A DNA stretch of 64,000 bases from Macrolepiota albuminosa (GCA_027475525.1 JAMWFC010000028.1:918831-982830); one strand, 5' to 3'. Counted from the first letter of the stretch, positions 11,028 through 22,157 are shown. A program made the numbers and translations. Notes: generated by a model from the letters alone, not told the origin.

Positions 11028-11880
11028 TTAATGACACTATCCATTCAAATTCTGTACAATACTGACTTGTAATAAGCGCCTGTAGTACAATAGAATATTG
11101 ATAAATTGATATTTCATATTGTGCACAAGAGGTGAGTTTGATTCCCGCTAGTGCATATTAGAGCAGCAGGCCACTGACGTCCGCTAGTGTCATGAATTTG
11201 ATTCATTGAAAACTCCAGAGATTTCTGCATCTGTTCATTCCATTGCCTGTGACTAGTGTTACATGCAATGGAATGATCATGTGTGCAAATTCCTCCATCC
11301 TATACTCACTTCAGTAATTTCTAGCGTTTTGAACGGATCAACTTAATGATGCTAGCGAGTGATGAACGGATATTTTATCAGGACTTACAGGCCCTATTAA
11401 AATATTTGTCACTAGCAGGAGTTGAACCCACCTCTCAATATTCCATTGTCACTATTAGACTCCATTAAGGTGGAGTAGGAGTAGAACACGCTGCTGTACA
11501 CAATATTGAATATCAATAAACGAATATTCCACTGAATAACTGGGACTGGTTGCACCGCTGATGTCAGCTTGCTCATATGCCAACATCTGCTACTGCCTAC
11601 TGGCATGCCAGCAGACAGCGGACACTCACGCACCCTCTTCTGCTCTTCCTCCTCTTTCTCCCCAGTGCCATCCTCTCTACTCCCCACACTACCTCATACA
11701 CCACCCCCATATGCCACATGCACCCCTCCTTCCCTCCTCCCCCCTGACCTGACGTCCAATGTCTGCTATGTCCACTGGCATACCAGCAAACACCCACACT
11801 CCTCCTCTTTCTCCCTACTCTCATCCCTTTTCTGCCACCCCATGTGGCAAATGCCCATGCACCCCCTTTCCTTCTCTTCC
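11028..11880. other. Degenerate repeat DNA, no gene seen
   Basis: TG/CA-rich sequence with C-rich pyrimidine tracts (11,640-11,890). Open frames here are low-complexity Pro/Ser/Leu translations on one strand and Arg/Gly/Lys on the other, so I do not call a gene. Confidence 0.5.
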
Positions 11881-12090
11881 ACCCTGATGATGGGCAATGC
11901 TAAATGATGCTGGACAATGCCAGGAGTTGCCAATAGATTCCCATGGATGCCAACAGATACCAGCGGATATCCAGCGGATGGCAACAGATGTACAACAGAT
12001 AATGACAGATTCCAACAAATGCTAGCAGGTCCTGACAGCTGCCAATGAACTCTGATGGATGCCAGCTGATGGCCAGCTGATGGCAGATGA
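11881..12090. repeat. Short degenerate minisatellite, unit about 10-11 bp
   Basis: About 18 loosely conserved units of the type GCCAGCNGAT or CCAACAGAT follow each other without a break. The individual units differ by one to three bases. Confidence 0.6.
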
Positions 12091-12245
12091 TGCCAATGCC
12101 CCTTTCAAGCCATAAAAAATCTTTTGAGAGGTATGCCACCCTCCTTCTACCTCAAAATAAATATCCATATGGAGACCTGCAGAGACATAGGTGGGCATCT
12201 GTTCATTGTGTTATCCAACCTTTGACTCTATCTGTTGGTAACGGA

Positions 12246-12325
12246 CCTGTGGTGCAATGGTTAAATGTGTGTTCTATTGCTGGAGGCTTGCCCAAGGCTG
12301 GGGGTTCGATTCCACTCTACAGGCA
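12246..12325 (+). ncRNA. tRNA-like Pol III promoter sequence (SINE head or tRNA pseudogene)
   Basis: An A-box-like TGGTGCAATGG (12,250) and a perfect B box GGTTCGATTCC (12,303) lie in tRNA order. CCTGTGG (12,246-12,252) pairs over seven positions with CTACAGG (12,319-12,325, one G-T). The spacing between the boxes is larger than in class I tRNAs. The D arm and anticodon arm do not fold convincingly, so a tRNA-derived SINE or pseudogene is more likely than a working tRNA. Confidence 0.4.
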
Positions 12326-12946
12326 TACGATAGCAAGACAATGTTCCTTTTTCTTTGGTCCAACCAGCCCCTGTGGACCTGCATAGGCCTCTGCAGATGT
12401 CTGCTGGTGCTCTGCACAGGCCTGAAGGGCCTGCATAGGTTTGAGTGAGTCGACATAGGTCTGCATAGATGTCTGCTAGTGGCTTGTGTAGCTCTACGTA
12501 GGTCTGCAGGGCCCTTTTGTGGACATATGCTGGTGTTGGAGGTGGGAAAAGGAGGGAAGGGGAGGCATACAGCCTTGAGTTATTGCAGGGAGGAAGGGAG
12601 AGGGGAGGGAAGTAGAGAACCTCAAGGAGGGTTTATTCATGCCATGATGTCTGCCAATGTAGGAGGCTTTCACTCATGGGCTGATGCTCGCTGGCAGCCG
12701 CTGAGGCACATTGATGTCTGCTAGTGTCTGCTGACATCTGCTAGGCCTGCATGTGCATGTGTGTGCCTACCTTTTATTGATCCACTGGACTGTGTCATAC
12801 AGCACATTGTGACATGTCCGCAGCTCTGTATTTTATGGCACTGTGGGCACTGCTCCGCTCCAGTGTAGCAGACTCTGCTGGACATGTATGGTACAGCACA
12901 AAGCAAGCTCCCATACAATGTATAACACATACTGTTGTGATGCCAT
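12326..12946. other. TG-rich degenerate repeat, no gene seen
   Basis: Loosely repeated CTGCATAGGYCTGC and GATGTCTGCTAGTG motifs (12,365-12,490 and 12,705-12,745). No supported coding region. It may be the decayed body behind the tRNA-like head or of the Helitron that follows. Confidence 0.4.
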
Positions 12947-13414
12947 ATCCTGGCTAAACTGGCTTTGAAGATTGGAGTTCCTGTTATGCTCCTCAGAAAT
13001 CTGGACACAACCAAAGGACTTTGCAATGGAACAAGAATGATTGTCACTCATATCAGCACCAGAGTCCTCAGATGTCATATTATCAGTGGAGATACCAAGT
13101 TTGCAGATTCAACTGTTTTGATTCTAAGGATCAATCTAAATGCCTCTGAAGAGGATATGCCAATACCATTATGCAGGAGACAGTTTCCAATTCGATTGGC
13201 CTTTGCTATGACTATCAACAAGTCTCAAGGGCAATCAGTCAAGCATGTTGGATTGGACCTTCGATCATCAGTTTTTACACATAGCCAACTTTATGTTGCA
13301 CTTTCTCAATGCACATCAGGAGATCATATCAAGGTGATTTTGTCAGAAGAAAATACATCAAAAACAACTGCAAATATTGTATATCAAGAAGTCCTCAATG
13401 GTTTACAAATGTAA
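12947..13414 (+). pseudogene. Helitron RepHel helicase, C-terminal fragment
   Basis: The fragment has the C-terminal motifs of PIF1-like helicases of Helitrons: GVPVMLLRNLDTTKGLCNGTR (motif region IV-V), then FAMTINKSQGQSV and YVALSQCTS (motifs V and VI; SR is changed to SQ). The N-terminal Rep domain and the Walker motifs are missing. Helitrons move by rolling-circle replication. I looked downstream for a hairpin followed by CTRR and found no convincing end. Confidence 0.75.
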
Positions 13415-13630
13415 GTGTGATTGTTAATTAACTACTTATCACTAACTTTATATTTTAGCATCTAACTTGATACTGTACATATAACTTGGAATTGTAGCAT
13501 TGTTTCTTGGATTTACAAATGTAAGTGTGATTGTTAATTACCTACTTATTACTAACTTCTATATTTTACCATCTATATTTGTTGATACTATACTAATATA
13601 ATATATATATAACTTGGAATTATTGCATTA
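13402..13630 (+). repeat. Diverged tandem duplication, period 110 bp
   Basis: TTTACAAATGTAAGTGTGAT occurs at 13,402 and 13,512, and similarity continues for about 100 bp with substitutions and small insertions. It repeats the last helicase codons and the 3' flank. Unlike the 77-bp repeats it is diverged, so it is real and old. Confidence 0.7.
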
Positions 13631-13715
13631 CTTCTTGATAAATATGAAACTCTCTATTCATTGACAACATATGCTAGAATCAGTAAAACATAATGAAAGT
13701 AAGATCATAATAGAA

Positions 13716-13838
13716 GCTGAGTTATGAATATACATATTTGGAACCCCTAACTGAACGAAGTGAGGTTGGGGTGGAGATTGAGTTACTTATATACATACTT
13801 GGAGCCCTAACCAAATGAAGTGAGGTTGTGGTGGAGGC
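13716..13838 (+). repeat. Tandem repeat of about 61 bp, target of an LTR insertion
   Basis: Two full units (near 13,719 and 13,780) share GAGTTAC/ATG, ATACATAYTTGG, CCCTAACYRAAYGAAGTGAGGTTG. A third unit begins GAGGC, is interrupted by the LTR, and resumes TAAGTTACTTATACATACTTG at 14,438. Confidence 0.65.
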
Positions 13839-14432
13839 TGTCAGGAGACTCCTCATTCCTTTCTTCTTTCACTCTTTATTCCTTCACTCTCCTTCATTCA
13901 CTTCCTTATTTCTTCTATCATTCTCTCATTTTGCTGTTACTACTTTCTCAACACTATCTGTTAGTACTATTCTCCACCTTTGAGGTGCTCTGGTTCTTTA
14001 GCTATCACTCAGACAAGTGTGGGCCCTTCAGCACCACTCCAGACTGCTTAAATAAGCCGGAGTTTGCCTTTCTGACTTCTAAAGTCCGGAGTTTTCCTCC
14101 CTTGTTTGCACAGTTGTTTGGTTAGTCAATTTTTGAGTTTTTAAGGTTTTGTTGTACTGTACAGTTGTTTCCCATGCTTCAGAGGCCCCAGAAGCGTCCA
14201 ACCCAATTTTTGAGTTTTTAAGGTTTTGTTGTACTGTACAGTTGTTTCCCATGCTTCAGAGGCCCCAGAAGCGTCCAACCTGGCATGGGGAATCCCTAGA
14301 CTTGTTCTCTTTGGATCTCCCTCTGCCAGGTGAGTAGCTACCTTGATATTGTCAGTATATATTCTAATACACTTTGGATCTCCCTCTGCCAGCTGTGTGA
14401 CTGAGCCACAGCCTCTAGAGGTCGCCCTTACA
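13839..14432 (+). repeat. Solo LTR, family with TGTCAG ends (594 bp), target duplication GAGGC
   Basis: It begins TGTCAGGAGACTCC and ends GCCCTTACA, with GAGGC on both sides (13,834-13,838 and 14,433-14,437). It contains one 77-bp tandem duplication (14,127-14,280); without it the LTR is about 517 bp. A TATA-like CTTAAATAAG lies near 14,050. Relatives are at 14,465-14,859 (inverted), 21,311-22,157 and 51,264-51,767. Confidence 0.9.
14127..14280. repeat. 77-bp exact tandem duplication 2
   Basis: CAATTTTTGAG at 14,127 and 14,204; inside the solo LTR. Sister copies of this LTR have the block only once. Confidence 0.9.
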
Positions 14433-14464
14433 GAGGCTAAGTTACTTATACATACTTGTCCAAA

Positions 14465-14859
14465 AAGAACAAGTCTAGAGATTCCCTATGCCAGGTTGGA
14501 TGCTCTAGGGCCTCTGAAGCATGGGAAACAACTGTACAGTACAGCAAACCTTTAAAAACTCAAAAATTGCCTAAATAAACAACTGTATAAACAAAGCAGG
14601 AAAATTCTGGACTTTGGAAGTCAGAAAGGCAAACTTTGGCTTATATAAGTGGTTTGAAAGTGGTGCTGAAGGGCCCACACTTGTCTGAATAATAGCTAAA
14701 GAACTAGAGCACTTCAAAGACTGAGAATAGTACTAACAAATAGTGTTGAGAGAATAGAAACAACAAAATGAAAGAATGATAGAAGGAATAGGGAAATGAA
14801 TGAAAAGAGAGTAAAGAAATAGAGAGTGAAGGAAGGAAGAAATGAGGAGTCTCCTAACA
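14465..14859 (-). repeat. Truncated LTR of the TGTCAG family, inverted
   Basis: Reverse-complement match to most of 13,839-14,432, ending CTCCTAACA (complement of TGTTAGGAG). It lacks the last part of the LTR. It forms a large inverted repeat with the LTR just upstream. Confidence 0.8.
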
Positions 14860-15299
14860 AAGCTCCTATATCCTAAACTTCTTGAATAATCTCTGGAGTT
14901 CTGAACAGATCAAATGAATGATGTTAGCAGATGTTAGCAGACATTAGTAGACAGTAGTAGACATTGGTGGCCTCTAAAAAAAGCTAAATGTTAGTTACTA
15001 ATGCACTCTGAACAGATCAAATGCCTTTTTGTGTATTTTAATAACATATAATATTGACATTTTTTACTTGTAGTAAATTGACAGAGGGCAGAAGTGGTCC
15101 ACTAGAGTCTGGCAGACTTGTGTCTAGTACATAAACAGATCAAAAAATTTAATGCAACTAGATAGTTAATCTATATTGAATTAACAATACTAGACTGATA
15201 TTTATTTATACCATAGCAGTATACACTAAGACCATGTGGTCTAGTGGAATATTCTTGATTAATATTCTTTTTAACTTGCATTAAACAAATTTGACTTCT
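14860..15299. other. Dispersed-repeat remnants, no gene seen
   Basis: AT-rich. Contains TTACTTGTAGTAAATTGACAG, which is the complement of a block inside the 77-bp repeat near 10,930, and an inverted relative of the TATCAGTCTAATATT block. Probably MITE-like debris. Confidence 0.4.
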
Positions 15300-17160
15300 A
15301 CTTAGTACATTAAACATCAAAATGTCTACATTTTTGACTTGCTTAGCTAATTGTTATTTACTACACGATACAATAAACCAAGTAAGGTTTAAGCAATAAA
15401 TCAAACTTCTTTTGTAATTTAAACAGGGTCATATAATATCTATTTTAAGAATTTGCTTCCTATAAAATTCTCATTTGTTTCCCACTATTTTTTTAAATTC
15501 TCTATTCACTATATGTAATGCTGACCTCTACCAATAGGTCATTGATACAAATGTTCAAGTATTGTACCTCACTAAACTTTAAAAAAAGCTGAAGGAGCTG
15601 GTAAGATGCAAGTACTCCTTCCTAATAGACATGTACTAACAGTTGTTCTGAAGACTGACATGTGGATGATGGTTAGCCAAGTAAAAGATGAGAAAAAACT
15701 GCTTCTTGATATCAAGAAAAGTTTTAAAAGCAAGCTTTCTGATGAGGAGATGACCAAGCAGTTGAAGGACAGTGCAAATAAATAGGCCCAAAGGAGTGGA
15801 AGAGTGGGGGAAGAAAGTGAGGGCAAAGGACAATCTGATCTGTCAATTGTAGTTAGTCTGTTGATGACACTGGCATGAGAAGAGCAGATAGGTGATAGGC
15901 CAGCAGCAAGAAATTTGTCTGGTCCATCACTAATTTCCAAGAAGAGAAAACAACTGAGTCCTCTGGTGGCAGAAGATTTGTTTAATCTATCACCAACCTC
16001 TAAAAAGCAAAAACAAGTGACTTACATTGGTTGATGTTTATCTTCCTGTACCTATTAAAAATAGGAGCAGCAGCAGGACAAGGACAAGAATAAGGAGAAA
16101 GAGAAAGAAGAAGAATAGGAGGGCAGGATACCTAAGAGAAAAATTACTGGAGGGATGTTGTTGGGCAGATATCTAAGGACAGCACCTTGTTGTGAGGATC
16201 AGCACATTAACTCTCCTTGCTAATATTGCACAAGTAAGCAACTATAGTGTATCAGGAGAAGGAGCAGCACTGCATGTGATTCTTGCTGGCTTATTTGCAA
16301 ACAAACATGCAGTCTGACAATTGAGGAAAGAGGAAAAAAAACTACTGACAAAGAAGTCAGTGACAATCATTGAGAATGATGACAGTATAAAAGTCTTTTT
16401 CTGCTCAAATAGCTAACCAATAATTAGTAGATGAACCAGCCAGTCTGATTGCAAGACCATCAAAACTGTCAACCTCTAACCATCCAATGGATGCTTTTCT
16501 GGTTAAGAGAAAATGCAAGAAGTGTGCAATAGAGTCTGGTCACAATGAGCAAGCAACAAAGTCTAGTCACAGTGAGGCTATTGTAGCTGGTGTGATGGCA
16601 TGGGCAGAGAGCTATTTAGACAGAATAAAAAATGGGTTTCAGGAAGCATTTCAGAATGTTGAGACACAGGTATGGGCTAAGTTTATCATAGCTGAGGAGA
16701 GCTGGTTACTGTGCATTGAAAACAATTGACATGCTCAGTGGCTGCATAAATAACTTTGAAACCAATGTTTCTCTCATAGATGACATGCTTGTAGCCTACA
16801 ATAGATGGATTTGTCAGACAGAAGTAGAGATCTGCAATATTTGAGATGTGGTTGACACTTTGCAAAGTTGACTTAACATCTCCATCCATTTCTCCAGTCT
16901 ATCAGCTCAGAATGATGTGACAGTGCCTCCAACAGGTCACAGTAGACTTGAGCCTTTTGCTAAAGAAGAAGAACTCACTGCTGACAAATCCTCTGCTACT
17001 GCTGATGTATCCATTCCCATTGGTGACATATCCATTCCTACTAATGACATTTCTGCATCTGCTGCTGACTACTTCCATTCTGCCACTGACTTATCTACTC
17101 TCACTATTACTCTATCCCTACTTCAATGAACATCTCTCTTATCCTGTCAACCATCTTTTA
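15300..17160 (+). pseudogene. Zn2Cys6-like cluster plus coiled-coil gene, copy 2
   Basis: A diverged copy of 1-2,900 without the LTR. The N-terminal piece (KKLLLDIKKSF, about 15,690) is followed by the basic region, a cysteine cluster with the same spacing (CTSKQL-stop-C then CDSCWLICKQTC, about 16,220-16,310), a coiled-coil segment (16,560-16,900) and the Ser/Thr/Pro-rich tail (16,917-17,129). Compared with copy 1 the changes are mainly C-to-T and G-to-A, many in CA/TG contexts. The KDZ transposase does not follow. Many stops; not functional. Confidence 0.55.
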
Positions 17161-17932
17161 TCCCTCTGCCAGTCCTTGCTGAGGACCCTCTCTCTGGCTC
17201 AAAAAAAACAAGCTTGCAGCAACTCCTGAAGTAGTCAGCTACCAATTCAATAGACTCAATTATCTAGTTGGCTTACTAAGAGATGTAAAGCAATGGAAGA
17301 CAAATAAAGACAGATGTTTTATTATTGTAGATGATTTTTTATTTTTTACCATAAATATTGCTACATTTTTGTAATACTATTGTTTACAAAAATATAATGT
17401 AACTTTTTCCTCTTTCCCATATCAATGATGGCAGACTGGTCAAATAACCTTAATACAGCTGCTACTCCTTTTTGCTAATGTAGACATATTAATGTATTGA
17501 GCTGCATTCTCTTGTAACATTTATGCTTGAGACTTGCAGAGTTGCTTGAAATTTGTTGACAATTGGTTAAACAATGTCTTGCACTTCTTTTAATGCCAGC
17601 CTTCCCTCACTTTCAAATTGGCTATTGCTATCATAAATGTCCTCATTTTAAAGAATGTTGAGCACCCTTCTTGACACTCTATATTGAGAGATACCATCAC
17701 TAGAGCCATTAATTGGAGAGTCTAGATAGTTCCATCTTCTTTGATGTAAGAGGTGGATGGTAGTGGCATCTACTACTACCACATTACTACCATATTTGTT
17801 GTGAGCAAAATCATCCTGAGCAGAATTGTCCTGAGCAAATCATCTTAAGCAAAATTATCCTGAGTGGAAGTTGATACATTTGGTCAAGATTTGTTGTAAA
17901 CAGTGGATCTGTTGTGGTGCTGAGGCTGTGGA
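17161..17932. other. AT-rich spacer, no gene seen
   Basis: No supported coding region. A short imperfect tandem of CCTGAGCAAAATCAT-like units lies at about 17,800-17,865. It probably includes the decayed 5' part of the Tc1 element that follows. Confidence 0.4.
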
Positions 17933-18253
17933 GTGTGTGGTGAGTGCAAGACAGGGGGTCCCTCCTTTAAGTCAGGCAATGGTGTATGTGGTGCACTAGA
18001 TGACAGGGAAAGTGCAGCCCCTAGTTGCTCCTCCAAGTTAGCTGCACATAGAGTGACTGAACACCTCTGGGTTTACATCAAGCACAAACTTTTGAAGTAT
18101 GAGGTACCATCTAAAGGAGTGCATGAGTTGTATGAGAGAGTGGTCAAGGAATGGAATAAAACACCACCAGAGGTATGCCAAAGCCTCATAGAGACTATGA
18201 CTAGAAGAATCAAATCAGTTATAAAAGCAAATAGAGGCCATACTAAGTACTAG
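17933..18253 (+). pseudogene. Tc1/mariner transposase, C-terminal fragment
   Basis: The fragment contains VTEHLWVYIKHKL, GVHELYERVVKEWNKTPPEVC and MTRRIKSVIKANRGHTKY, the usual end of Tc1-type DDE transposases (the NPIEHLW block and the closing IKAKGGHTKY). The first two catalytic Asp residues and the DNA-binding domain are missing. An inverted-repeat-like sequence (GTCAAAAAACTGCCCCAAT) follows 30 bp after the stop. Confidence 0.75.
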
Positions 18254-18554
18254 ATATGAAAATTAGAGTAAATTAGAGTGGGTCAAAAAACTGCCCCAAT
18301 AATTGAATATTTTGTTTAATTTATCAATCAATGAGTTCTTGTCCAAATCACATGATTTATACATCATACATTATTATGAAGCTAGGATGCAGTGTAGCAG
18401 ATGCCTGCAGAACATTAATGAGGCTTATAGACCAAAGCCACTATAGAAGCAACTACTGTTGCTATAAGTACTGCATGACAGACGTAGCACAAGGATGCAT
18501 AACCCCAAACACCTGCACAGAACTTGTGGGAAGACTTATGATGCAGATCAACTC

Positions 18555-19294
18555 TGTCAGGTTCCGCTGAGTCAGGGGCTTTCTGGGAAAGCAATACCCT
18601 TACAAGGCGGACTTGATCTATGGATACTTGGGTGTCTGGAACTCCAGGGCTAGGACTCCGGGGCTCAAGATGCAGACAGGGGTAATCTCGGGAGAGAGAA
18701 CTTGGTCTGGGAGTGTTGGGTTTTAGAAGCTGGGGGTTAGGTGGGGGTCGAGTCGTGGACTGGGGTTTCTAAGATGAGACCAGGTTAGCAAATTGTAGTC
18801 GCAAAGTACGTACCAAACTTAGAGCACGCGATTGTTCAAGTGTGCCAGTCAAAGCATGCCAGTCAGCATGTACCAATCAAGCAGAGGGCATGCAACAATT
18901 CAAGTTAATATCAAGACTAACGAATACAATGGAGAACTATGCTATAAGTACTACGGGGCTAGGTCTCGGGGTTCCAGGGTGTCTGGGATAGGTTCCGGGA
19001 GGCATTGAGTATCAGACTGGGACTGTATACCTGGATCGCGTGTGTGGGGCGTGCAATCAATTGGCGCAGAGGGAGCTGTGATGTACGATGCATGAGGGCC
19101 AGAAGCAGGCAGCGTGATCCAATTGTTGATGGCAGTTGATCCCGGAGTCCATGATGCGGGGTTGCTGGGGGTACTGGTTGATGATGGCATCGGCAGCTGT
19201 GGGGGCGGGGTGCGTTGTGGGGTTGACAAGAGAGGCTCCCAGATGGGGCTCCGGAGGTGTCCTGGGAAGGTTCCAGAGGGGAGGGGTCGTGACA
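18555..19294 (-). repeat. Solo LTR (740 bp) inside the LINE
   Basis: It runs from TGTCAGGTTCCGCTG to GGGTCGTGACA and is a copy of 26,647-27,389, the 3' LTR of the minus-strand gypsy, so its own direction is minus. It is richer in CpG than that copy, so it is younger. No clear target duplication is left (flanks AACTC and TCTGA). Confidence 0.8.
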
Positions 19295-19309
19295 TCTGAC
19301 TGGTTACCT

Positions 19310-20044
19310 GCAATTAGCTCTCAGAATAGGAATGAAGATAAAGTAATAACAAATATAGCAATAATAAATTACAAGCAACAGAAACTAATCAAAGACCTAG
19401 AAAGCACAGTTCATGTATTCATAAAAGATAAAGCGGAAATGACAAACAAATATGGAGATACAGAGAATAATGTAAGACCTCAAAACCTGACTGTAGCATA
19501 CACAGATAGTTTGTGCATGAAAAATAGAAATGAGGATGCTGAGGCTGATAGCAGCTTATAGTTTGGTAAAGAAAATGCTAGAAACATAAGCAATAACATA
19601 CTTAGAATGGTTCAATCCAATCAGACAGAAGAAATATATGCAATCCAGACTGTGGCAACACAAATTAAAAAAGGCATCCTGCACATAAAAAGTGATTCAA
19701 AATATGCTATTGAAGGGCTAACAAAACACCTAACTAAATGGAATAATGCAGGCTAGATAGGGGTAAAAAATGGCCCTAGGCTAAGGCTAGCAAGGAAGAA
19801 AATAGAGGTGAGAAAGGGACCAACCTAGTTCAAATGAGTTAAAGGCCATAACAGAGAAGAAAGAAATGAAGAAGCCGACAAGTTAGCAAAGAAAAGAGTG
19901 AGTGTCCAAAAGACTATGCAGCCAGATGACACCTTTAGAGCTGGCAGATGGAGATATGGAGCAAAGCTAGGCACTGCGATGCAATTGTTATTGTACAAAG
20001 GGGTTCAAATAAGAGTATCTGACTCATACAAAGAGAGAAAAAAG

Positions 20045-20075
<31 letters not shown>

Positions 20076-20850
20076 AGAAAAAGATATCACCAAGATCCAA
20101 CAATCAGTAACTAAAACAGTGGGGAAGACCTCAACAAAAGAAAGAATATAGCTATCAATATACCACAAAGACTTCACAAGAACAGTAAGAGAATTCCTAT
20201 GGAAAAGCACATATAGGATGTATAAAATAGAGAGCTACTGGAAACATATCCCAGGCTATGAGGAAAGAGTGGTATGCTCAGTATGCAATTGTAGGGACTC
20301 AATGGAACATATACTTCTCCACTGTAAAGCCCCAGACCAGGAGGACATCTGGCTAGCCATGATAACCTAGTGGAAGATAAGAGGTGTGGACTGGAAAAAG
20401 CCTGACATAGGAGGCATACTGGGCTATGGAATAGTCTACTGGAGAAATAGTGAAGACAGAACAATAAAAAGGAACTCAAGGCTATACAAAATTATTGTAA
20501 CTGAGGTGGCAACAACAATCTGGACATTAAGGTGCAACAGGGTGATAAGGGGAACAGAGAATAAAACAAATAAACTGACAGGAGCAGACACCATAAACAT
20601 TCTACAAAAAAGACTGCTGGCAAGACTAAACTTGGATCAGCAATTATTGAGAAGGCACAAAGGCTCAAGGCACAGATTGAACCAACACCAAGTAGAAGGA
20701 ATGTGGAAGAGTTTGCTAAAATATGACAGTGACTTGCCAATGGAATGGCTAAGGCAAGCTGAGGTTTTAGTGGGTATATGTGACCTAAATCTCCCATGGG
20801 GAGACACTCTCCTAACAGATAACATGGATTCTCATACTACTCCATACTAG
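19310..20850 (+). pseudogene. LINE ORF2 tail: RNase H and C-terminal region
   Basis: The first part carries an RNase H domain (TVAYTDSLCMKN, AIQTVATQIKK, HIKSDSKYAIEGL, then a degraded KGHN and DKLAKK). The second has a gag-like zinc knuckle CSVCNCRDSMEHILLHC (about 20,278-20,330) followed by the tryptophan-rich tail of Tad1/CgT1 elements (LYKIIVTEVATTIWTLRCNR). A run of about 30 A (20,045-20,074) and several stops break the frame. The last open piece is 20,386-20,850. Confidence 0.75.
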
Positions 20851-20997
20851 GAGTGTGCTTAAAGCATTTCCTCAGGGTGGATGCCCCATGCAGGATAGTA
20901 ACCTGCAATCTAGCAAGCTGGAAGGACTAATCCTGAAAGGGCATGGTTATTAGTAGCCAAAAGCTACCATAAAGTAACGCTTCTCCAAAAAAAAAAA

Positions 20998-21310
20998 GCT
21001 AGGATGCAGTTGAAGTCATGTGATTTTTTACAATTTTTATGCTTAGATAATTGTTGTACACTATGTGAATTTTTCCAAAATGGCCAAACATTGGAGCAGT
21101 TTTTTGGGCCAGTATATATAATAATAGATATACAAATATATTTATATTTACATTAAGTCTGTAGTATAGTACTAGCTATGAGTACTCTACAGACTAAGTT
21201 AGATGTGATGTTAATCTAGAGCTATAGCTCTAGGTTAGCTTGTTACAATCAGGCTATTCAGAACTACTTCTGCCCAGTATGTCAAGACACTGCACTTTAG
21301 AGGGGAGTGA
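20998..21310. other. Second half of the split MITE-like element and AT-rich flank
   Basis: No gene. Holds the right inverted repeat near 21,088 and a TATATAATAATAG stretch. Confidence 0.4.
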
Positions 21311-22157
21311 TGTCAGAGGACTCCTCATTTCTTCTTTCTTTCATTCTTTTACTTTACTTTTCTATTTTTTCAACACTATCTATTAGTACTATTCTTAGCC
21401 CTTGAGGTGCTCTGATTCTTTAGCTATCATCCAGACTGTTAGAGTTTGAACTGCTTATATGGATACCTATACGATTATAATATCAGTATGATACCTCAGT
21501 CTTGTATAAATGACTATATTGGAACTGTACCTATACAATTATAATATCAGTATGATACTATCAAAGTATAGTCAGTTAATTAGTAATTGTAAGGTAAGTA
21601 TAATGGCTCATTCTCAGTCTCGTATAAATGACTGAGGGTGCATATCTATGTGGGTCATATATATATGTAACTCTGTTCCATTGTTTAAGTGTGATAGGGT
21701 GGTGGCCAGATGTGAAGGGGTACGGTTCCTGGGTCCATCACTATGTGAAAGGGTAGCACTTGACCCTGCACAATGGGCGATTGTTGTGGTGATGTTGTCC
21801 CATTCCAACACAGACAAGTGTGGGCCCTTCAGTACTACATACAGACTACTTACATATGCCAGAGTTTGCCTTTCTGACCTCCAAAGTTCAGAGTTTTCCT
21901 GCCTTGTTTGTGCACTTGTTTGTTTAGGCAATTTTCAAATTTTTAAAGTTCTGTTGTCCTGTACAATTGTTTCCCATGCTTTAGAGGCCCCAAAAGCATC
22001 CAACCTGGCATAGAGAATCTCTAGACTTGTTCTCTTTGGATCTCTTCTCTGCTAGATAAGTAGTTATTATAATATTGTATGTATATACTCTAATACACTT
22101 TGGATCTCCCTCTGCCAGCTGTGTGACTAAGCCATAGCCTCCAGGGGTCACTTTTAC
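21311..22157 (+). repeat. LTR of the TGTCAG family, split by a younger LTR
   Basis: Starts TGTCAGAGGACTCC; its parts (21,311-21,436 and 21,811-22,157) match 13,839-14,432. A 374-bp LTR sits inside. The 3' side runs into the minus-strand copia fragment at 22,200, so it may not be a clean solo LTR. Confidence 0.75.
21437..21810 (+). repeat. Nested solo LTR, 374 bp, target duplication CAGAC
   Basis: Begins TGTTAGAG and ends CATTCCAACA, with CAGAC on each side (21,432-21,436 and 21,811-21,815). It has the same length and layout as 59,326-59,699, including an internal repeat and the CTGAGGGT motif. Confidence 0.9.

Larger units (their letters stand above)
18394..20997 (+). mobile_element. Tad1-like LINE, 5'-truncated, with target duplication
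   Basis: AAGCTAGGATGCAGT occurs at 18,379-18,393 and again at 20,996-21,010, directly after a poly(A) tail at 20,987-20,997. This is the mark of target-primed reverse transcription. The body encodes the end of ORF2 (RNase H and C-terminal region) and is interrupted by an LTR at 18,555-19,294. The RT and endonuclease domains are missing. Confidence 0.85.
18277..21114. repeat. Small inverted-repeat element (MITE-like), split by a LINE
   Basis: GGGTCAAAAAACTGCCCCAA (about 18,279) faces TTGGAGCAGTTTTTTGGGCC (about 21,088-21,107), an inverted pair of about 25 bp of the kind found at Tc1 ends. Without the LINE at 18,394-20,997 the two lie roughly 230 bp apart. It may be a non-autonomous relative of the Tc1 fragment or that element's own right end. 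Confidence 0.5.

Noticed and set aside
11412..11984. Overlapping Pro/Ser-rich and Arg/Gly-rich open frames
   Set aside because: They arise from pyrimidine-rich low-complexity DNA and have no domain or copy elsewhere.
13743..13772. CCCCTAAC...GTTGGGG hairpin as the Helitron terminus
   Set aside because: No CTRR follows at the right distance, and the sequence is part of a tandem repeat.
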